Shown here one piece after another: positions 20,975 to 32,230 of a stretch of DNA of 64,000 nt. Location: NCBI GenBank assembly GCA_029582165.1, contig CM055876.1:32309317-32373316 (forward strand), in the 5' to 3' direction. Below the pieces are notes generated by a model, which was given only the letters and a program-made list of their open reading frames with translations, searched no databases and had not been told where the DNA came from. This DNA is from Portulaca oleracea. Its lineage: Eukaryota; Streptophyta; Magnoliopsida; Caryophyllales; Portulacaceae. Made by a program: the position numbers and the translations under genes. Numbering within the stretch: position 1 is the first letter of the stretch; each line of letters opens with the position of its first letter.

Positions 20975-23949
20975 ATGTCGACCAAGATATGTGACTTGCC
21001 AGAAGAATGCTTACAGCAGATCCTCCTGTTCACTTCGCCGGAGGACATACTCCGGTCGGCGGCGGTGTCCAAGCAGTTCTTTTCCGTCGTCTTCTCCGAC
21101 ACCGGTGATCTTTGGAAGAAGTTGTTGCCGTCAGATTGTAATCAGATCATCGGGGAAGCCGAATTCAACACCCGCAAGGCCAAGGACTTGTTCATTCTTC
21201 TCTATCGATCTCATCTGCTGATTGATCAAGACAGAAAGGTAATTTGCTTTTCTTTGTCTTTGAATTCGTCGTTCAACCCCGGCCCTTAAGAGAAAATCAA
21301 ACGTTGAGATTTTAATGGGAAAATGTTCTAAAATTTATTTTGAATTTGTGGTCTTGGCTGCAAGTATTATAGGATTTCACTGCTTCAACTGATTAACGTT
21401 CATCAATGTTAAGTCAATTTAAGTGTTCACTGGAGAAAGGAAATGGATGCACGAAAATAATCCGGATTACGGTTTTTTAGGTTTCGGGAGACTTGGTAGT
21501 TGGTTCTCTTTAGCGCTGTATAAGTTTTGTCTGGCTCAAATCTAAACACTGAATTGATGGAATATTCTAATACAATATTTCTCTTTTTTTATTATATCTG
21601 ATTTTGACTTGAATTCACTCTATCAATTTGTCCAACCAGGAAAAAAGAAAAGAAAAACAGGCCTAGACACCATTTTCTCATCCAAAATTTTATATTGACC
21701 AAATTTGACTAATCTCAAATTTCACCAGTGCTAGTTGTCTTGACTAGTTGTAATTTTCTGCTACGTACAATTTATTAGGTGGCAGGGTAAAGTGACAGGG
21801 AATCTCTGTACCCGCCAAGTTTCCGAGGTGCTCTAGGGAAAAATTTCCGCTCCCAATGGGTCGGGATAAGGTTGTAAACTCCCGTACAGGTGGGGTCCCC
21901 CATTTCGGGGTTTCCTCACGCAAGAAAGTTACTCGCTATGCATCCCTAGAATCTTGTCCCAAATTTCTATCAGAATACATAAATCGCCCTCATACATTAA
22001 TTTATATACATAACTTAGGGGTGTTTGTAATTATAGTTAGTCAAAAACACTAGGCGTACATAAATAATTGATTCTTCCTAACTGTAACTTCTGGCTCTTG
22101 TTAGGAAAGTATCCTAAAATCACCAAATCTCTTGATCTCACAATTATTTGTTTCTAATTGTATTAGGATATTATTTAGGTTTCCTTATTGTGTTGGGTTT
22201 CCTAATTGTATTAGATTCTAAATCTATTTGGAGTGGGAGTCAAGTTACGTTATAGGGAGTTCTCCCTATAAATAGGGTGCATGTTTCTCCACCAAAAACA
22301 CATCGGTAAACACAGAGTGCTAGAGAGAGAGAAAATATTGAGAGAGAAAGGGGTCTCACCAATATTTTCGCATCACACCTTGTGATAGTGATCAGGTTGT
22401 ACTCCTCCTTTCTCATAGTGGATTATTTTCTGGCTGTCGCCGTCAGTGGATTTTATCACTTATTTTTCGTTCCTAAATTTTGTCGTAATATCCGTCGTCT
22501 CGTTTTCGATTCTATTATTCGCTTCCGCTGTTACCTTGCTACTCACTTTTCTCTAACAGCTCTCACTCCCTAATTGTTTTAGTCTTGGTCTTACTCTCCT
22601 CCGTGCTGGAGCCTTGCTGGATTTGGTTACTCACCCGGAATGGGGATGGAGGAAGATTTTTCTGCAGCAACGGGTTGGGGTGTTTAATCATAAAATTAAA
22701 ATGGTTTGCTATGAAGTATGTGCACTGAGTGTATGTGATATATATTGACAACTTCCTATACAAAAGTTAGCTCAATTAAGGGTTCTAGCTAGATTATCAT
22801 CATACATAATATCATCCCAGTACAGAATATCTCAAAGTTCCAGGGACGAAATTAGAGTCCAAGCTGTAGCGGCATGTAAAGAAAGACCTATTTTATCCAA
22901 CCAATGGGCCGCTCAATTTTCTTATCGAAAAATATGACTAAAATCTAAAATTGAACACTATTAGTAGAGAAAGTTTGGATGTGTTGGACCAAACTTTGGA
23001 TCTCCTGGGGTACGTTGGATGGTGCCTTGAACAGATTGGATCAAAATCTTATTGTCTGCTTCAATTGTGATCTACTAAAAGCCTTCTTCAACCCTCTTCA
23101 ATAGCCATCTTGATAACATTGCACAGTGTCATTTCTTCAGCCAAAAAGCATTTTTCAAGGTTGAAAATTGAAGCTTGGATGAAATTTCTTTGTCAATCTC
23201 TAATGACGTAGCCACCTGTAGCACTTGAAGATGACTTAGATGCATCAAACTTTAATTGTATAATTTTGCAGAGCTTCAGCTTGGACAATAGGAGTAGGAA
23301 GAAATGTTTCATGCTTGGTTCGAGATCACTGTCAATAATATGGGGAGCGGGAGACACTCCTCAATACTGGAGGTTTATATCAACACCTGAATCAAGGTCT
23401 CCCTCAATGTCTCAGATGTTATCTCTATATTTTCTACCTACAATGTCCGTAATAGAGAATGGAGTATTTTTACTGTAATTTGACTCAATATATCAATTTA
23501 TTGTCTGTAGGTTTCCAGAGAATGCTGAGCTTATGGCTGTTTGTTGGCTAGCACTGGATGGAGAAATCCCCATCAAATGGCTCTCACCAAACACCACTTA
23601 CGGTGTCTATTTTGTGTTCAAGCTAAGAGAAAGATACACCATTTTACAGGACATACCAGTGTACGTATCGGTTTCAAAAAGGGATATTGCATATGGTCCT
23701 AATCCTCTCATGGTAGAACAAACGGCTGTGTATCTCAAGCCACGGGAGGAATTAGAATTACCTGCAGACATTCCTCGTCCAGAGATAAGAGATGACGGGT
23801 GGATGGAGATTGAGATTGGCAAATATCAGGTTGATGGGGATGATGCTCGAGAGGGAGTGTTTCTGGTTTTGGCTGTGAAACAAACTGAGAATCTCAACTG
23901 GAAGCGCGGCCTTCTTATTGAGGGCATCGAGCTTCGTCCTCTTGATTGA
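20975..23949 (+). CDS. Gene B: F-box protein of the PP2-B (Nictaba-like lectin) type, three exons
   Basis: Exons 20975-21238, 23272-23396 and 23511-23949 join to 828 nt, 275 aa plus stop. All splice sites are GT/AG: donors AAAG/GTAATT and CAAG/GTCTCC, acceptors TTTTGCAG and TGTCTGTAG. An upstream in-frame GTG at 20954 was rejected, because the ATG at 20975 gives the same MST start as gene A. Residues about 6-50 form an F-box (LPEECLQQILLFTSPEDILR, then DLWKKLLP). From about residue 89 (SFSLDNRSRKKCFMLGSR) to the C-terminus (LLIEGIELRPLD) lies the PP2 domain. Family knowledge: the F-box docks to SKP1 in an SCF E3 ligase, and the PP2/Nictaba domain binds N-acetylglucosamine-type glycans, so glycoprotein recognition for ubiquitination is a plausible role. 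Length fits the family. Intron 1 is enlarged by transposons. Gene C is a paralogue. Confidence 0.88.
21239..22098 (+). other. Gene B intron 1, left part, no further feature
   Basis: AT-rich intron sequence. A GC-richer patch at 21780-21960 (ACCCGCCAAGTTTCCGAG and following) looks like a degenerate repeat but cannot be classified. Confidence 0.4.
22099..22558 (+). mobile_element. Solo LTR in gene B intron 1
   Basis: This is a 460-bp unit with TGTTAGGAAAG start and CTCTAACA end (TGTTAG...CTAACA inverted termini). It is flanked by a perfect 5-bp target duplication, GCTCT, at 22094-22098 and 22559-22563. An internal CCCTATAAATAGGG TATA box near 22254-22270 shows plus orientation. No internal retrotransposon sequence remains, so it arose by LTR-LTR recombination. 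Confidence 0.88.
22790..23262 (-). pseudogene. LINE RNase H fragment in gene B intron 1
   Basis: On the minus strand the sequence reads as the RVT_3-type RNase H domain found at the end of plant LINE ORF2: KFDASKSSSSATGGYVIRD, then EKCFLAEEMTLCNVIKMAIEEG, then a broken AAHWLDKIGL segment, ending in the usual acidic tail. There are several stops and frame changes. The similarity runs rightwards to within about 10-20 nt of gene B exon 2, so the splice acceptor region appears to derive from antisense LINE sequence. Confidence 0.6.
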
Positions 23950-26900
23950 TTCCCAACATTGTTGGCTGCGTACAAAGTATCAAGTTCATGTTACAATTTC
24001 ATGTTCAACAAAGGTATTAGCAGTAAAAGTGATATGACAATGGTCATTCAGGAGTGTATTTGCATCCCAGTTCTCAACAGCTACTTTATTATTGCTAGCC
24101 AAAATAGAATCAACGCTTCTATGTTGTTTGAATTGTATGATTCTGTTTGTGTGAATTTCATCTAATTCAGACTATTGAGTACTAGTAAATACCCAGACAT
24201 TGCCCCGAATTTAAAAAATAAATATCCGAGTGTTCATACATAAATAGCTTGTGCCTTCAATTAAAAAATAGTCGAGCATTGCTTGGTACGAATATGATCA
24301 TATTTCAAGATAAAATTCAAAAGACTTAACCAGAGAGAAACAATTATTTGATCAAATGAAACAAAACTACCATGTAAACATAAGTTCAATAATAGTTAAG
24401 ATATGCACGAAATATAATCAATCGTTAAGAGAAAAAGGGATATTGCAAATGAGACACCAAATGAGTGGATGACAATTCTTCAATCATCTTTGGTAAAATA
24501 CAGGAAAATTACATAAGATTATGAAATATCAACATACGAAACCTTCTTATTGTTGCTCTCTACAAACGCAATAACACCATCGTCGTCGTCATCATCATCA
24601 TTATCAAAGTAGACACATTAAATGCATATAAGAAAGGTAGGGGAGATGGAGAATGGTAGTATGGGTTAAGGTGCAGCAATTGAATTCTCAAAATGCCACA
24701 TTGAAGAGATCCCAAAAAAGTGAAAAAGATGGTGGAATCAATGAGAAAACTACATTGTACCAATGAAATGAATTACCTAAGTTGTGAAGCGAATAGTGTG
24801 GTCAAATAAAAAGAATGAACTCAGTCCTCATTGAATTGATATGAACCTAGCAGCCAACTTGAACCCACCAACATGGGCTTCAAAGAAGTACTGTGTAAAC
24901 CAAAAAATATAATCATACTTAAAATACTTCCCAAAAGAATTGGAAACAAAGTAATTAATTAGATGGTTAACTGGAAAACCCATTACCATTTAACCTGCTA
25001 ATCTCTGTGCATGGAAGTGGCATGGGTTAGCCCGCAAAAGGTGAATAAGAAAGAATGGAAAGATAGACTTACAAAGAGAAGGACTGAGGACCGGGACAAA
25101 GGGTGTAAGTGTAAATGAATTTCTAGTTGAAGAGAGGGTGAGTGACTTAGGAAGAGGAGAATGGATGGGGTGTTGGGTGCATGTTGGTTAACCTGGAGGC
25201 TAAAATGATTAATGAGATTAATTAGCTTCTACATTCATGTTTTTTAATAAGTCAATAAGAAGGAATTAAATTGCGGGGTGAATGTAGATGAAGACATTTC
25301 TTTTTCAATAATTTTTAAATTTTTTTAAGTGACGATATTATTAATATATATTAATGGATAACATAATTGAAGATGTGAATGGACAGTACGAAGAAGTACG
25401 GTGGATGACATAGTCCGAAAGTCACATAAATCCAACCCAAAAACCGCGAAAAAGATAAAATATAGGAAAACACATAGGCATGGCATGCCAAGTCAGGATC
25501 TAAACTCGTATTCATCTCTTTACCAAAGTTAAATGTTGACCCAAAATTGGCATCCGAACACCAGTAAACCATGCGGCATGATAGAGACCCCCTCATGACC
25601 TAACCTTCAGTCTCACGTTCAACTATAAATATTCACTCATTTCAGCCCTTTTCATCACCCAAAGTTGACCGAGGAACATTGAAACTAAGTCAACTCAATT
25701 TTCTTCTTCCGTTTCTCCCTCTAACACTTGTATCTATGCCACTTTAATTGATTAAAAATTGATGTTAGAATGCTCATTTTGTGTAATTCATTACTCTTAA
25801 TTCATGCTCCCATGTATAAAGATGTCCATGCCTGTATAAAATGTCCTTATACTTTGTTTCTTTTAATTTTCTCATTTCCATTCCATTAGTTTGCATGTTC
25901 TAGATAACAAAATCAAAAAAGAAATAATAAGTCTCTCTTTCTACTTTTTCTTTTAATTTTAATTTTTATTTCCATATTCATAACCTTGCCCCCAAATCTA
26001 AATCCTATGGTTCGCGATTTTGGAGTTTTGTTCTTCGTTTATTAATTCTCAATAAAAAATTAATTAATATAAATCGTATGGCATTATTTAAATTCTGATA
26101 CCTATAGTTTGAAAGTGAAATTCATTAGAAATGGACTAAATAGGTGTACCTCGCACTGTCATGCATGTCATGCGATATATATGCTAGTGGCATGGATACT
26201 ACATGCCCAATGAAGTCTTTGGACTGGCCAAAGACACTGGATTGGCGGCATGTCACGTGGCATCCATGACAGCTAGTGGCTCGGATAAGCCCGAGACTAC
26301 TTATTTTAGCTTTAGTGTTTTCTATTTCTTATTGATTTCATTTTTTCTCGTCTTGAGTAAAATTGTTAGTTATGGGTTATTAAAATAATTAACGAAAATA
26401 AAGATACACAATAGAAAAATGAAATCAAGTCCCTTAAAGAATAAGCAACCTCTTTCGATTCATTAATAAATTCACGGGTATACTCAAAAAGTTTCCTTCA
26501 GAAATTTTCCTTAGTCCTAAAGAAAGATTATATTTTTATCAAATTATATTATCATACAAATCTAATAGTGCCAGTGCAAGTTACTTACATTAGATTATTG
26601 TATACATCGTGAGCTTAATAGTAAAAAATTCTACAAAATTAGTTGCAAGTATCTTATGGCGATTGAACGTTTTAGATGGAGAAAATATATGATTTTTTTT
26701 TGTGTGAAAATAAATTACTCAAATGAATGATGAAATTGTTTATTTGGTGCAAAAGAAAGCTTTATTATATAATGCTCAAGTTAATACATATTATAAAAAG
26801 GGGGCATTTTTTATGCAAAAAGATTAAAAAAGCATAATTTAGTTAGCTTTTGAGTTTTGAGTTCTCGTTAAAATAAGTTGCATAAATAACATAAGAATTT

Positions 26901-27712
26901 TATAAATATAGACATAGTTGTAATTGCAATATGTTGTGTAAAATTCATGGGTAAAAAGAAATTGGGTAAAAGTTAAATTTGGAAACTTTTGGTAATTTTT
27001 GATAATTTTTGATAAATTTACGCTAATATATCAAAATTACAAATTTTTTATTTTTTAAATTTAGTAATTTTTGGTAATATTTGGTAAATTTAGGTAAAAA
27101 TTGATAAATTTTGGTAATTTGAATTTACCCATGGGTTTGACATACCCGAGAAGGTTACTCCCTTATACAACTTAACTTATTTTGGTGTATTGATAAAGTT
27201 ATCTATTATAATATTATTTTTTACTAAAAAAGTTGCTTAATTAAATCTATAACATAATTTGATTCTTATAAATTTATTTTACTCTCCTAATGTATAATTA
27301 TCATTGTTGTCAAAGAAATATCATTCTAAAACGAAAAATAAATTTTATATTTTTAATACCCATATAATTTGAACCCTATAGTATAATTTTACTCTTCCAA
27401 ATATAGTTATCAAAATCCTTATATAATTGATATATGTTGTGAATTTTAATTGATTAATATTGAAATAGTTGGAGACTTGGGGAGCATGCGCATGAGAGAG
27501 AAAATTGAAGGTAGTTTCTTTTTTTTTTCCTTTTTTTTGTAAAGAAAGATGAAAAAGGTCAAAGCTCCTACAATTAATGAGGGAAAAGTCAAAGGGATTT
27601 TGCAACTATTATAGTAAGATTGATCCTATATTTTGCTAATTTGAATTATGAGTTTGTGTGAGCAATATTGAATTACTAGACCATTCAATCGTGTATTATA
27701 TGAATGGATACA
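23950..27712. other. Gene-poor AT-rich region downstream of gene B
   Basis: No coding frame with recognisable similarity is seen. It includes the gene B 3' UTR (about 23950-24180). A palindromic unit lies at 26949-27136, with ends ATGGGTAAA and TTTACCCAT and repeated GGTAA/GATAATTTTT text between, similar in style to 48850-49160. It may be a MITE but no target duplication is clear. Confidence 0.4.
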
Positions 27713-28082
27713 CTTATAGTAGTTGTCAATCATGACAACCACCGTAAGTAAAATAAATATTACTTGTACATATGTCAAGTTTTTTTCTTGATGATTAGCT
27801 TTTTTATTTAATATAAATTATAAAAAATATTTTTTAAAATTTTAGTTTATTTAAAAAAATTTAAAATAAATATTTTTCAAAATATGCTTATTTACTTGGT
27901 AAAAACTTAGAGTTAAGGTATTTAAATTTTAAAAAATAATCGTAAATTTTTTTAATTAAGAAAATATATTTTATAATATTGTACTAAATAAAAAAAATGA
28001 GTGACGAAGATAAAAGTTGACACATATATAGATAAACATTGTTTTCATTGGGGTGGTTGACATGGTTGACAACCACTATAAG
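27713..28082. mobile_element. MITE-like element with about 30-bp terminal inverted repeats
   Basis: The left end CTTATAGTAGTTGTCAATC with following GACAACCACC is mirrored at the right end (inverted CTTATAGTGGTTGTCAACC with CAACCACC), about 27 of 30 positions. The 370-bp length and AT-rich interior fit a non-autonomous DNA transposon, possibly Mutator-like from TIR length. No clean target duplication was found. Confidence 0.55.
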
Positions 28083-29171
28083 TTTGTGTGACTATTTGAT
28101 TTTGGAAATTCATTGTAACTAGAGCGTTGAATATCCCGTGTGAGTTATGAGAAGATTGCTAGTTGTCAAATTTATTTATTTTTTCGAATTATGTTTGTTA
28201 AATGTACTAAATGTACTAAAGTTATTTACTTTTTATATATAGTTATATTGATTTTATTTTGGAAATTATGATTAAATAATTTATTTTAAAAATCTTGGCA
28301 TACTTGAAATTGTTCATTCTTTTCATTTTATTAATCTTATATAATTACAACACATTAAAATCCATTCCAACCCTCTCAACCCTCTAACTTCTACATACTA
28401 CCTTTGTTCTTTTTTATCTGTCATTTACGGTTTTCAGTGTCGTTTTTAAATCAATAATTTATAGGGAAATTGGATTCTAATAATATGAACTTTTGATCAT
28501 TGTAGCCTAAATAATATGAACTTTAGATTTGGTTCTAAATAATATGAACTTCAGACTATAAGAGATAAATAAGACGCCATCGAGTTAAGTCAACTTAACT
28601 CTACGGCACAACGACGAAAAGAGGAGGGCAAGTTGACTTGCCCCGTCAGCTTTGACCTGCCACTTCATCATCCCCATTTCTATTCTCTCTCCTCCAATTT
28701 CTTTATCTCTCATCCCTCTCTTCTCCTTCCTAATTGCCATGGCCATGACTATTCCTCCCTCTCCTCTCTCCTCTCTCCTTTTCTCTCTCTAATTTAACCC
28801 CCTCCCTCTTTCACTCCCCTCTTTCTCATTCTCTACTGAATTTTTTACTCTTCAACTTTTTCCAATTGTGAAGAATTTGTTGCTTCCAAAATCGGACCCA
28901 AGGTAAGGAAACAATGTGCCTGTTTGCTCTTCAACTTTTTCAGAAAATTTTTTGTCGCGTAAGAAAGTATACATAAGCAGGATGACTAATATATTTTTTT
29001 TGAAAAAATAGAAAAACGATACCTCAAAGTAGGACAATCATTGTGTCAACCACTAGGTGAATTGGTCTGAGTGCATTATTGTCCAATACCCTCAAAGTTC
29101 ACTGTATTAGAGTCCAAAAAAAAAGTTCAATGTATTATTGTCTAATACCCCTAAAGTTCAGTGTATTATCG

Positions 29172-29175
<4 letters not shown>
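28083..29175. other. Non-coding AT-rich sequence with short repeats
   Basis: A partial Stowaway end (TACCTTTGTTC, about 28400) and a short phrase, AATAATATGAACTT, repeated three times in 28483-28553 are seen. Around 29065-29170 the phrase AAAGTTCA..GTATTA recurs, and similar text appears at 51165-51235. There is no gene. Confidence 0.4.

Positions 29176-29231
<56 letters not shown>
29176..29231. repeat. (AT)n microsatellite
   Basis: About 28 perfect AT dinucleotide units directly before the 5' end of the LINE at 29233. Confidence 0.95.
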
Positions 29232-29233
<2 letters not shown>

Positions 29234-29267
29234 TCCTGAGACTTTCTCTCACTAGGAAGTTTCGGCT

Positions 29268-30400
29268 ATGGCAGGGAGAAGGACGAAAACTAGCTCGAAC
29301 CAGAAGAAATCTTTGAAGAATTTTCCTCAAAGGGACAAAAATCAATCTGTGAGAATTACAAGATCAATCTCGCGATTAATGGAGAAAGAAGGAGAAGAAG
29401 AATTGGACCAGATTGAGTCGCAGGACTCAGGTACGCATGAAGAACAGGGGAGAGAACAAGAAGAAGATCATAGCAAGGAAAGCATGGAGCCAATATGTTT
29501 GTTTTCGAAGTCTGGGGACAGGATGAATAAAAAGGATAATCTTGCTTTACATTTTGTTCCAGTTGAAGTGATTGATTGAGTAAAATGTTCAAGATTGTCA
29601 AAGGAGAAGGCAGAGAATATGGATGAATGGAAGAATGCAGTGCTTATTTAGATTTTGGGATGTAATCCACCTATGCATATAGTTGAGCCTTATATCATAG
29701 GTTTATGGCAAGGAAAGAAAGTTATAAAGATTGCGCAGTTCAAGAAAGGGGTTTTTCAGTCAAATTTTCTGAAGAAAGTATCATGAAAGAAGCAATTGAA
29801 AGAAGAGTGTACTACTATGGGAAAAAGCCTTGCATTGTTACTAACTGGAATACAGATAGAATTATAGACAATAAGAAGTATGAGTCAATACCAATTTGGG
29901 TGAAATTTCCCAAATTGAAACTGAGGTTTTGGGATAGTGATAGCTTGAGTCGAATTTCAAGCATTCTTGGTTTTCCTTTAAAGATGGATAAAGCTACAAA
30001 GGAATGTACTAGGTTTAAGTTTGCTTGTGTTTTGGTTGAAATGAAATTAGATGGAAATTTTCCAGACCATATTGAATTCATTGATGATTGTGATGTTGTT
30101 GTATCCCAGAAAGTATCATATGACTGGATACCTTCAAGATGTGAAGAATGTTGTATGTTTGGTCATACGGATGAGATTTGCAAGCAAAAGAAAGCCCCAA
30201 AGAGGATGTGGATCCCTAAAAATCAGAATCAGAAATTGGATGGCAAGGAAACTGAAGAAAATCTTTCTATGACTGAAGATGTAGTGTTGGGTAAGTCTCC
30301 CTCTAAAAGACTGTCTTTACCTTCAACATCACCTATTAGGGGTTTTATTAAGGTGGTTAAGGAGAAGGCAGGGGGAATGGAGAAGATATTCAATGGATAA
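29268..30400 (+). pseudogene. LINE-1 ORF1, nucleic-acid-binding protein (broken)
   Basis: It starts MAGRRTKTSSNQKKSLKNF with a basic N-terminus, followed by an acidic Glu-rich part. Stops occur at 29577-29579 and 29649-29651 and a frame change near 29750-29770. The middle shows the DUF4283 pattern (ILGCNPPMHIVEPYIIGLW, KPCIVTNWN, IPIWVKFP), and a CCHC knuckle, CEECCMFGHTDEIC, is near 30141-30182. In plant LINEs this protein binds the element RNA. The terminal stop overlaps the ORF2 start (ATGGATAA). Confidence 0.8.
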
Positions 30401-30868
30401 TATTGTTTCTTGGAATATTAGGGGTTTTAATAACCATGACAAGCAAATGGATATTAGGAGATATATTGGCATTTTTGTGTTCTAATGCAGAAAGTGAAAA
30501 AAAGGGAAGAATGGTTGATTGCTTGGAATCCGAAATGTTATCAGGTTACGTCATTGATAAGCATGAGCAATGGATACATTGCAAGGTGATGAGGATAGGA
30601 GATGGAGTGGAACTTTTTGTAACTTGGGTGTATGGACATAATGGGGCACATGATAGGAGTAGTCTGTGGAATTTTTTGAGACAAACAAATTTGGATCAGC
30701 CATGGATGGTTATTGGAGATTTTAATTCTATTCTTTTTGAAGAAGATAGAAGGGGAGGAACAGAGGTGGATTGTAGAGAGGTGACTTATTTCCATGATTG
30801 TTTGAATGATTGTTTACTGAGTGAGATGAGATTCAGTGGGCACTACTTCACTTGGACTAATGGGCATA

Positions 30869-31078
30869 TGTAAAACCCCGAGTTTTGGTTAAGATAACCG
30901 TTAGTTTCGTCAGAAGAATCGCTAAGTAAGAGTTTAAGTTTCGAGGACGAAACTTCTTTTAAGGGGGTAATGATGTAAAACCCCGAGTTTTGGTTAAGAT
31001 AACATTTAGTTCCGTCAGAAGAATCGCTAAGTAAGAGTTTAAGTTTCGAGGACGAAACTTCTTTTAAGGGGGTAATGA
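30869..31078 (+). repeat. Two tandem 105-bp units at the 5' end of the solo LTR
   Basis: TGTAAAACCCCG recurs at 30869, 30974 and 31079, exactly 105 bp apart. The two full units differ at only a few bases (for example CCGTTAGTTTC versus CATTTAGTTCC). The third TGTAAAACCCCG leads into a different, unrepeated LTR sequence. Confidence 0.9.
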
Positions 31079-31490
31079 TGTAAAACCCCGAAAAATTCAA
31101 TTTGCGTTTACCGTTAAATTTCCTAACGAGCGTTTTATTCCGTTATTTATTTATCTGTTATCACACGGAGCTTTTAGGACCGCGAGTGTTTTCGTTAGAA
31201 TTTTTAGAGTTCTAAAAATATCAGTTAGAAATTTTTGGGACTTTGGGTGTAAAATCTTTTTATCAGTTGAGAGGATTTTTATCAGTTTTTCTTAGGTTTT
31301 GCTGTTATAGGATTTATGAGGTAATATAATTTTATTTTGGAAATTTTTGGGTAGATTTATGATGTCACCTAAGTGACATCATTCCTCAAATTTTATCAGA
31401 TTGTAATTTTTTTGGGTTGTTACCAACGGTTGTTTCACCTGCATTTTTGTTGTTCCCACTACCTTAACATACCCTTGGCTCACCCAATCC

Positions 31491-31505
31491 TTGCACAACA
31501 CATGG

Positions 31506-31539
<34 letters not shown>

Positions 31540-32230
31540 TCTCCTACGTTTTAGTAGTACAAATATGTACTGATTCTTTTGCTGCTGTTCGAAAAACCCC
31601 AGCCATCATCCTCACACCATTTTCCTCTTCTTCTTTCTCCTCCTACACTCCCTCTTCCTCCATTCTTTCTCCTTCTTCCATTCTTTCTTCTCCTTCCTTT
31701 CTTCTTCTTCTTCTTGTACTGTTCTTCCCCGACCCCCGAAACCCTACACATCACCATCACCCTTTTCACCACCTCACGAGCCACCTCAACCACCACGCTG
31801 CGCCGCTACACCACCACCTTCGAGGACCACCGACCACCCCCTGACCACCCCGGCGAGACCTTACGACCATCACACCTCGAAACCGCCACCCCGACCTCCA
31901 AATACCACCTCCTCAAGTTTTATCCCGTGCCCTAAATGCGGTCCCTCCGTCGCCGCCGCGACCGACTGGCCGACCGGCCACCGCAACGACCACAGGACCA
32001 CCGTCGGCACCTCCCAGTCACCGGACGTCCATACCTTTCCGACGTGACAAACCGGGCCGAAGTTAAGAGCTGCTGCTGTGTTTGTCCGGACGACCACGGA
32101 CTGCTCCGCCATCGACCCACCGCCGGGACCCCTTGCTGTTGCTGTCGTCGACCGATCACCGGACTTCAATCACTCAGCCGCCAACCGCCACCCGTGCGCC
32201 ATTGCTTGGACTCTTGTTTGTATACCCCAA
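31491..32230 (+). other. Pyrimidine- and GC-rich section of the solo LTR
   Basis: It begins with a (CT)n run (31507-31540) and continues with CCACCAC/CCGCCG-rich sequence, then a CTCTATATATT TATA-like box near 32245. Frames of up to 120 codons exist on both strands but are low-complexity (Pro/Thr/His-rich) and are judged not to be genes. Confidence 0.5.
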
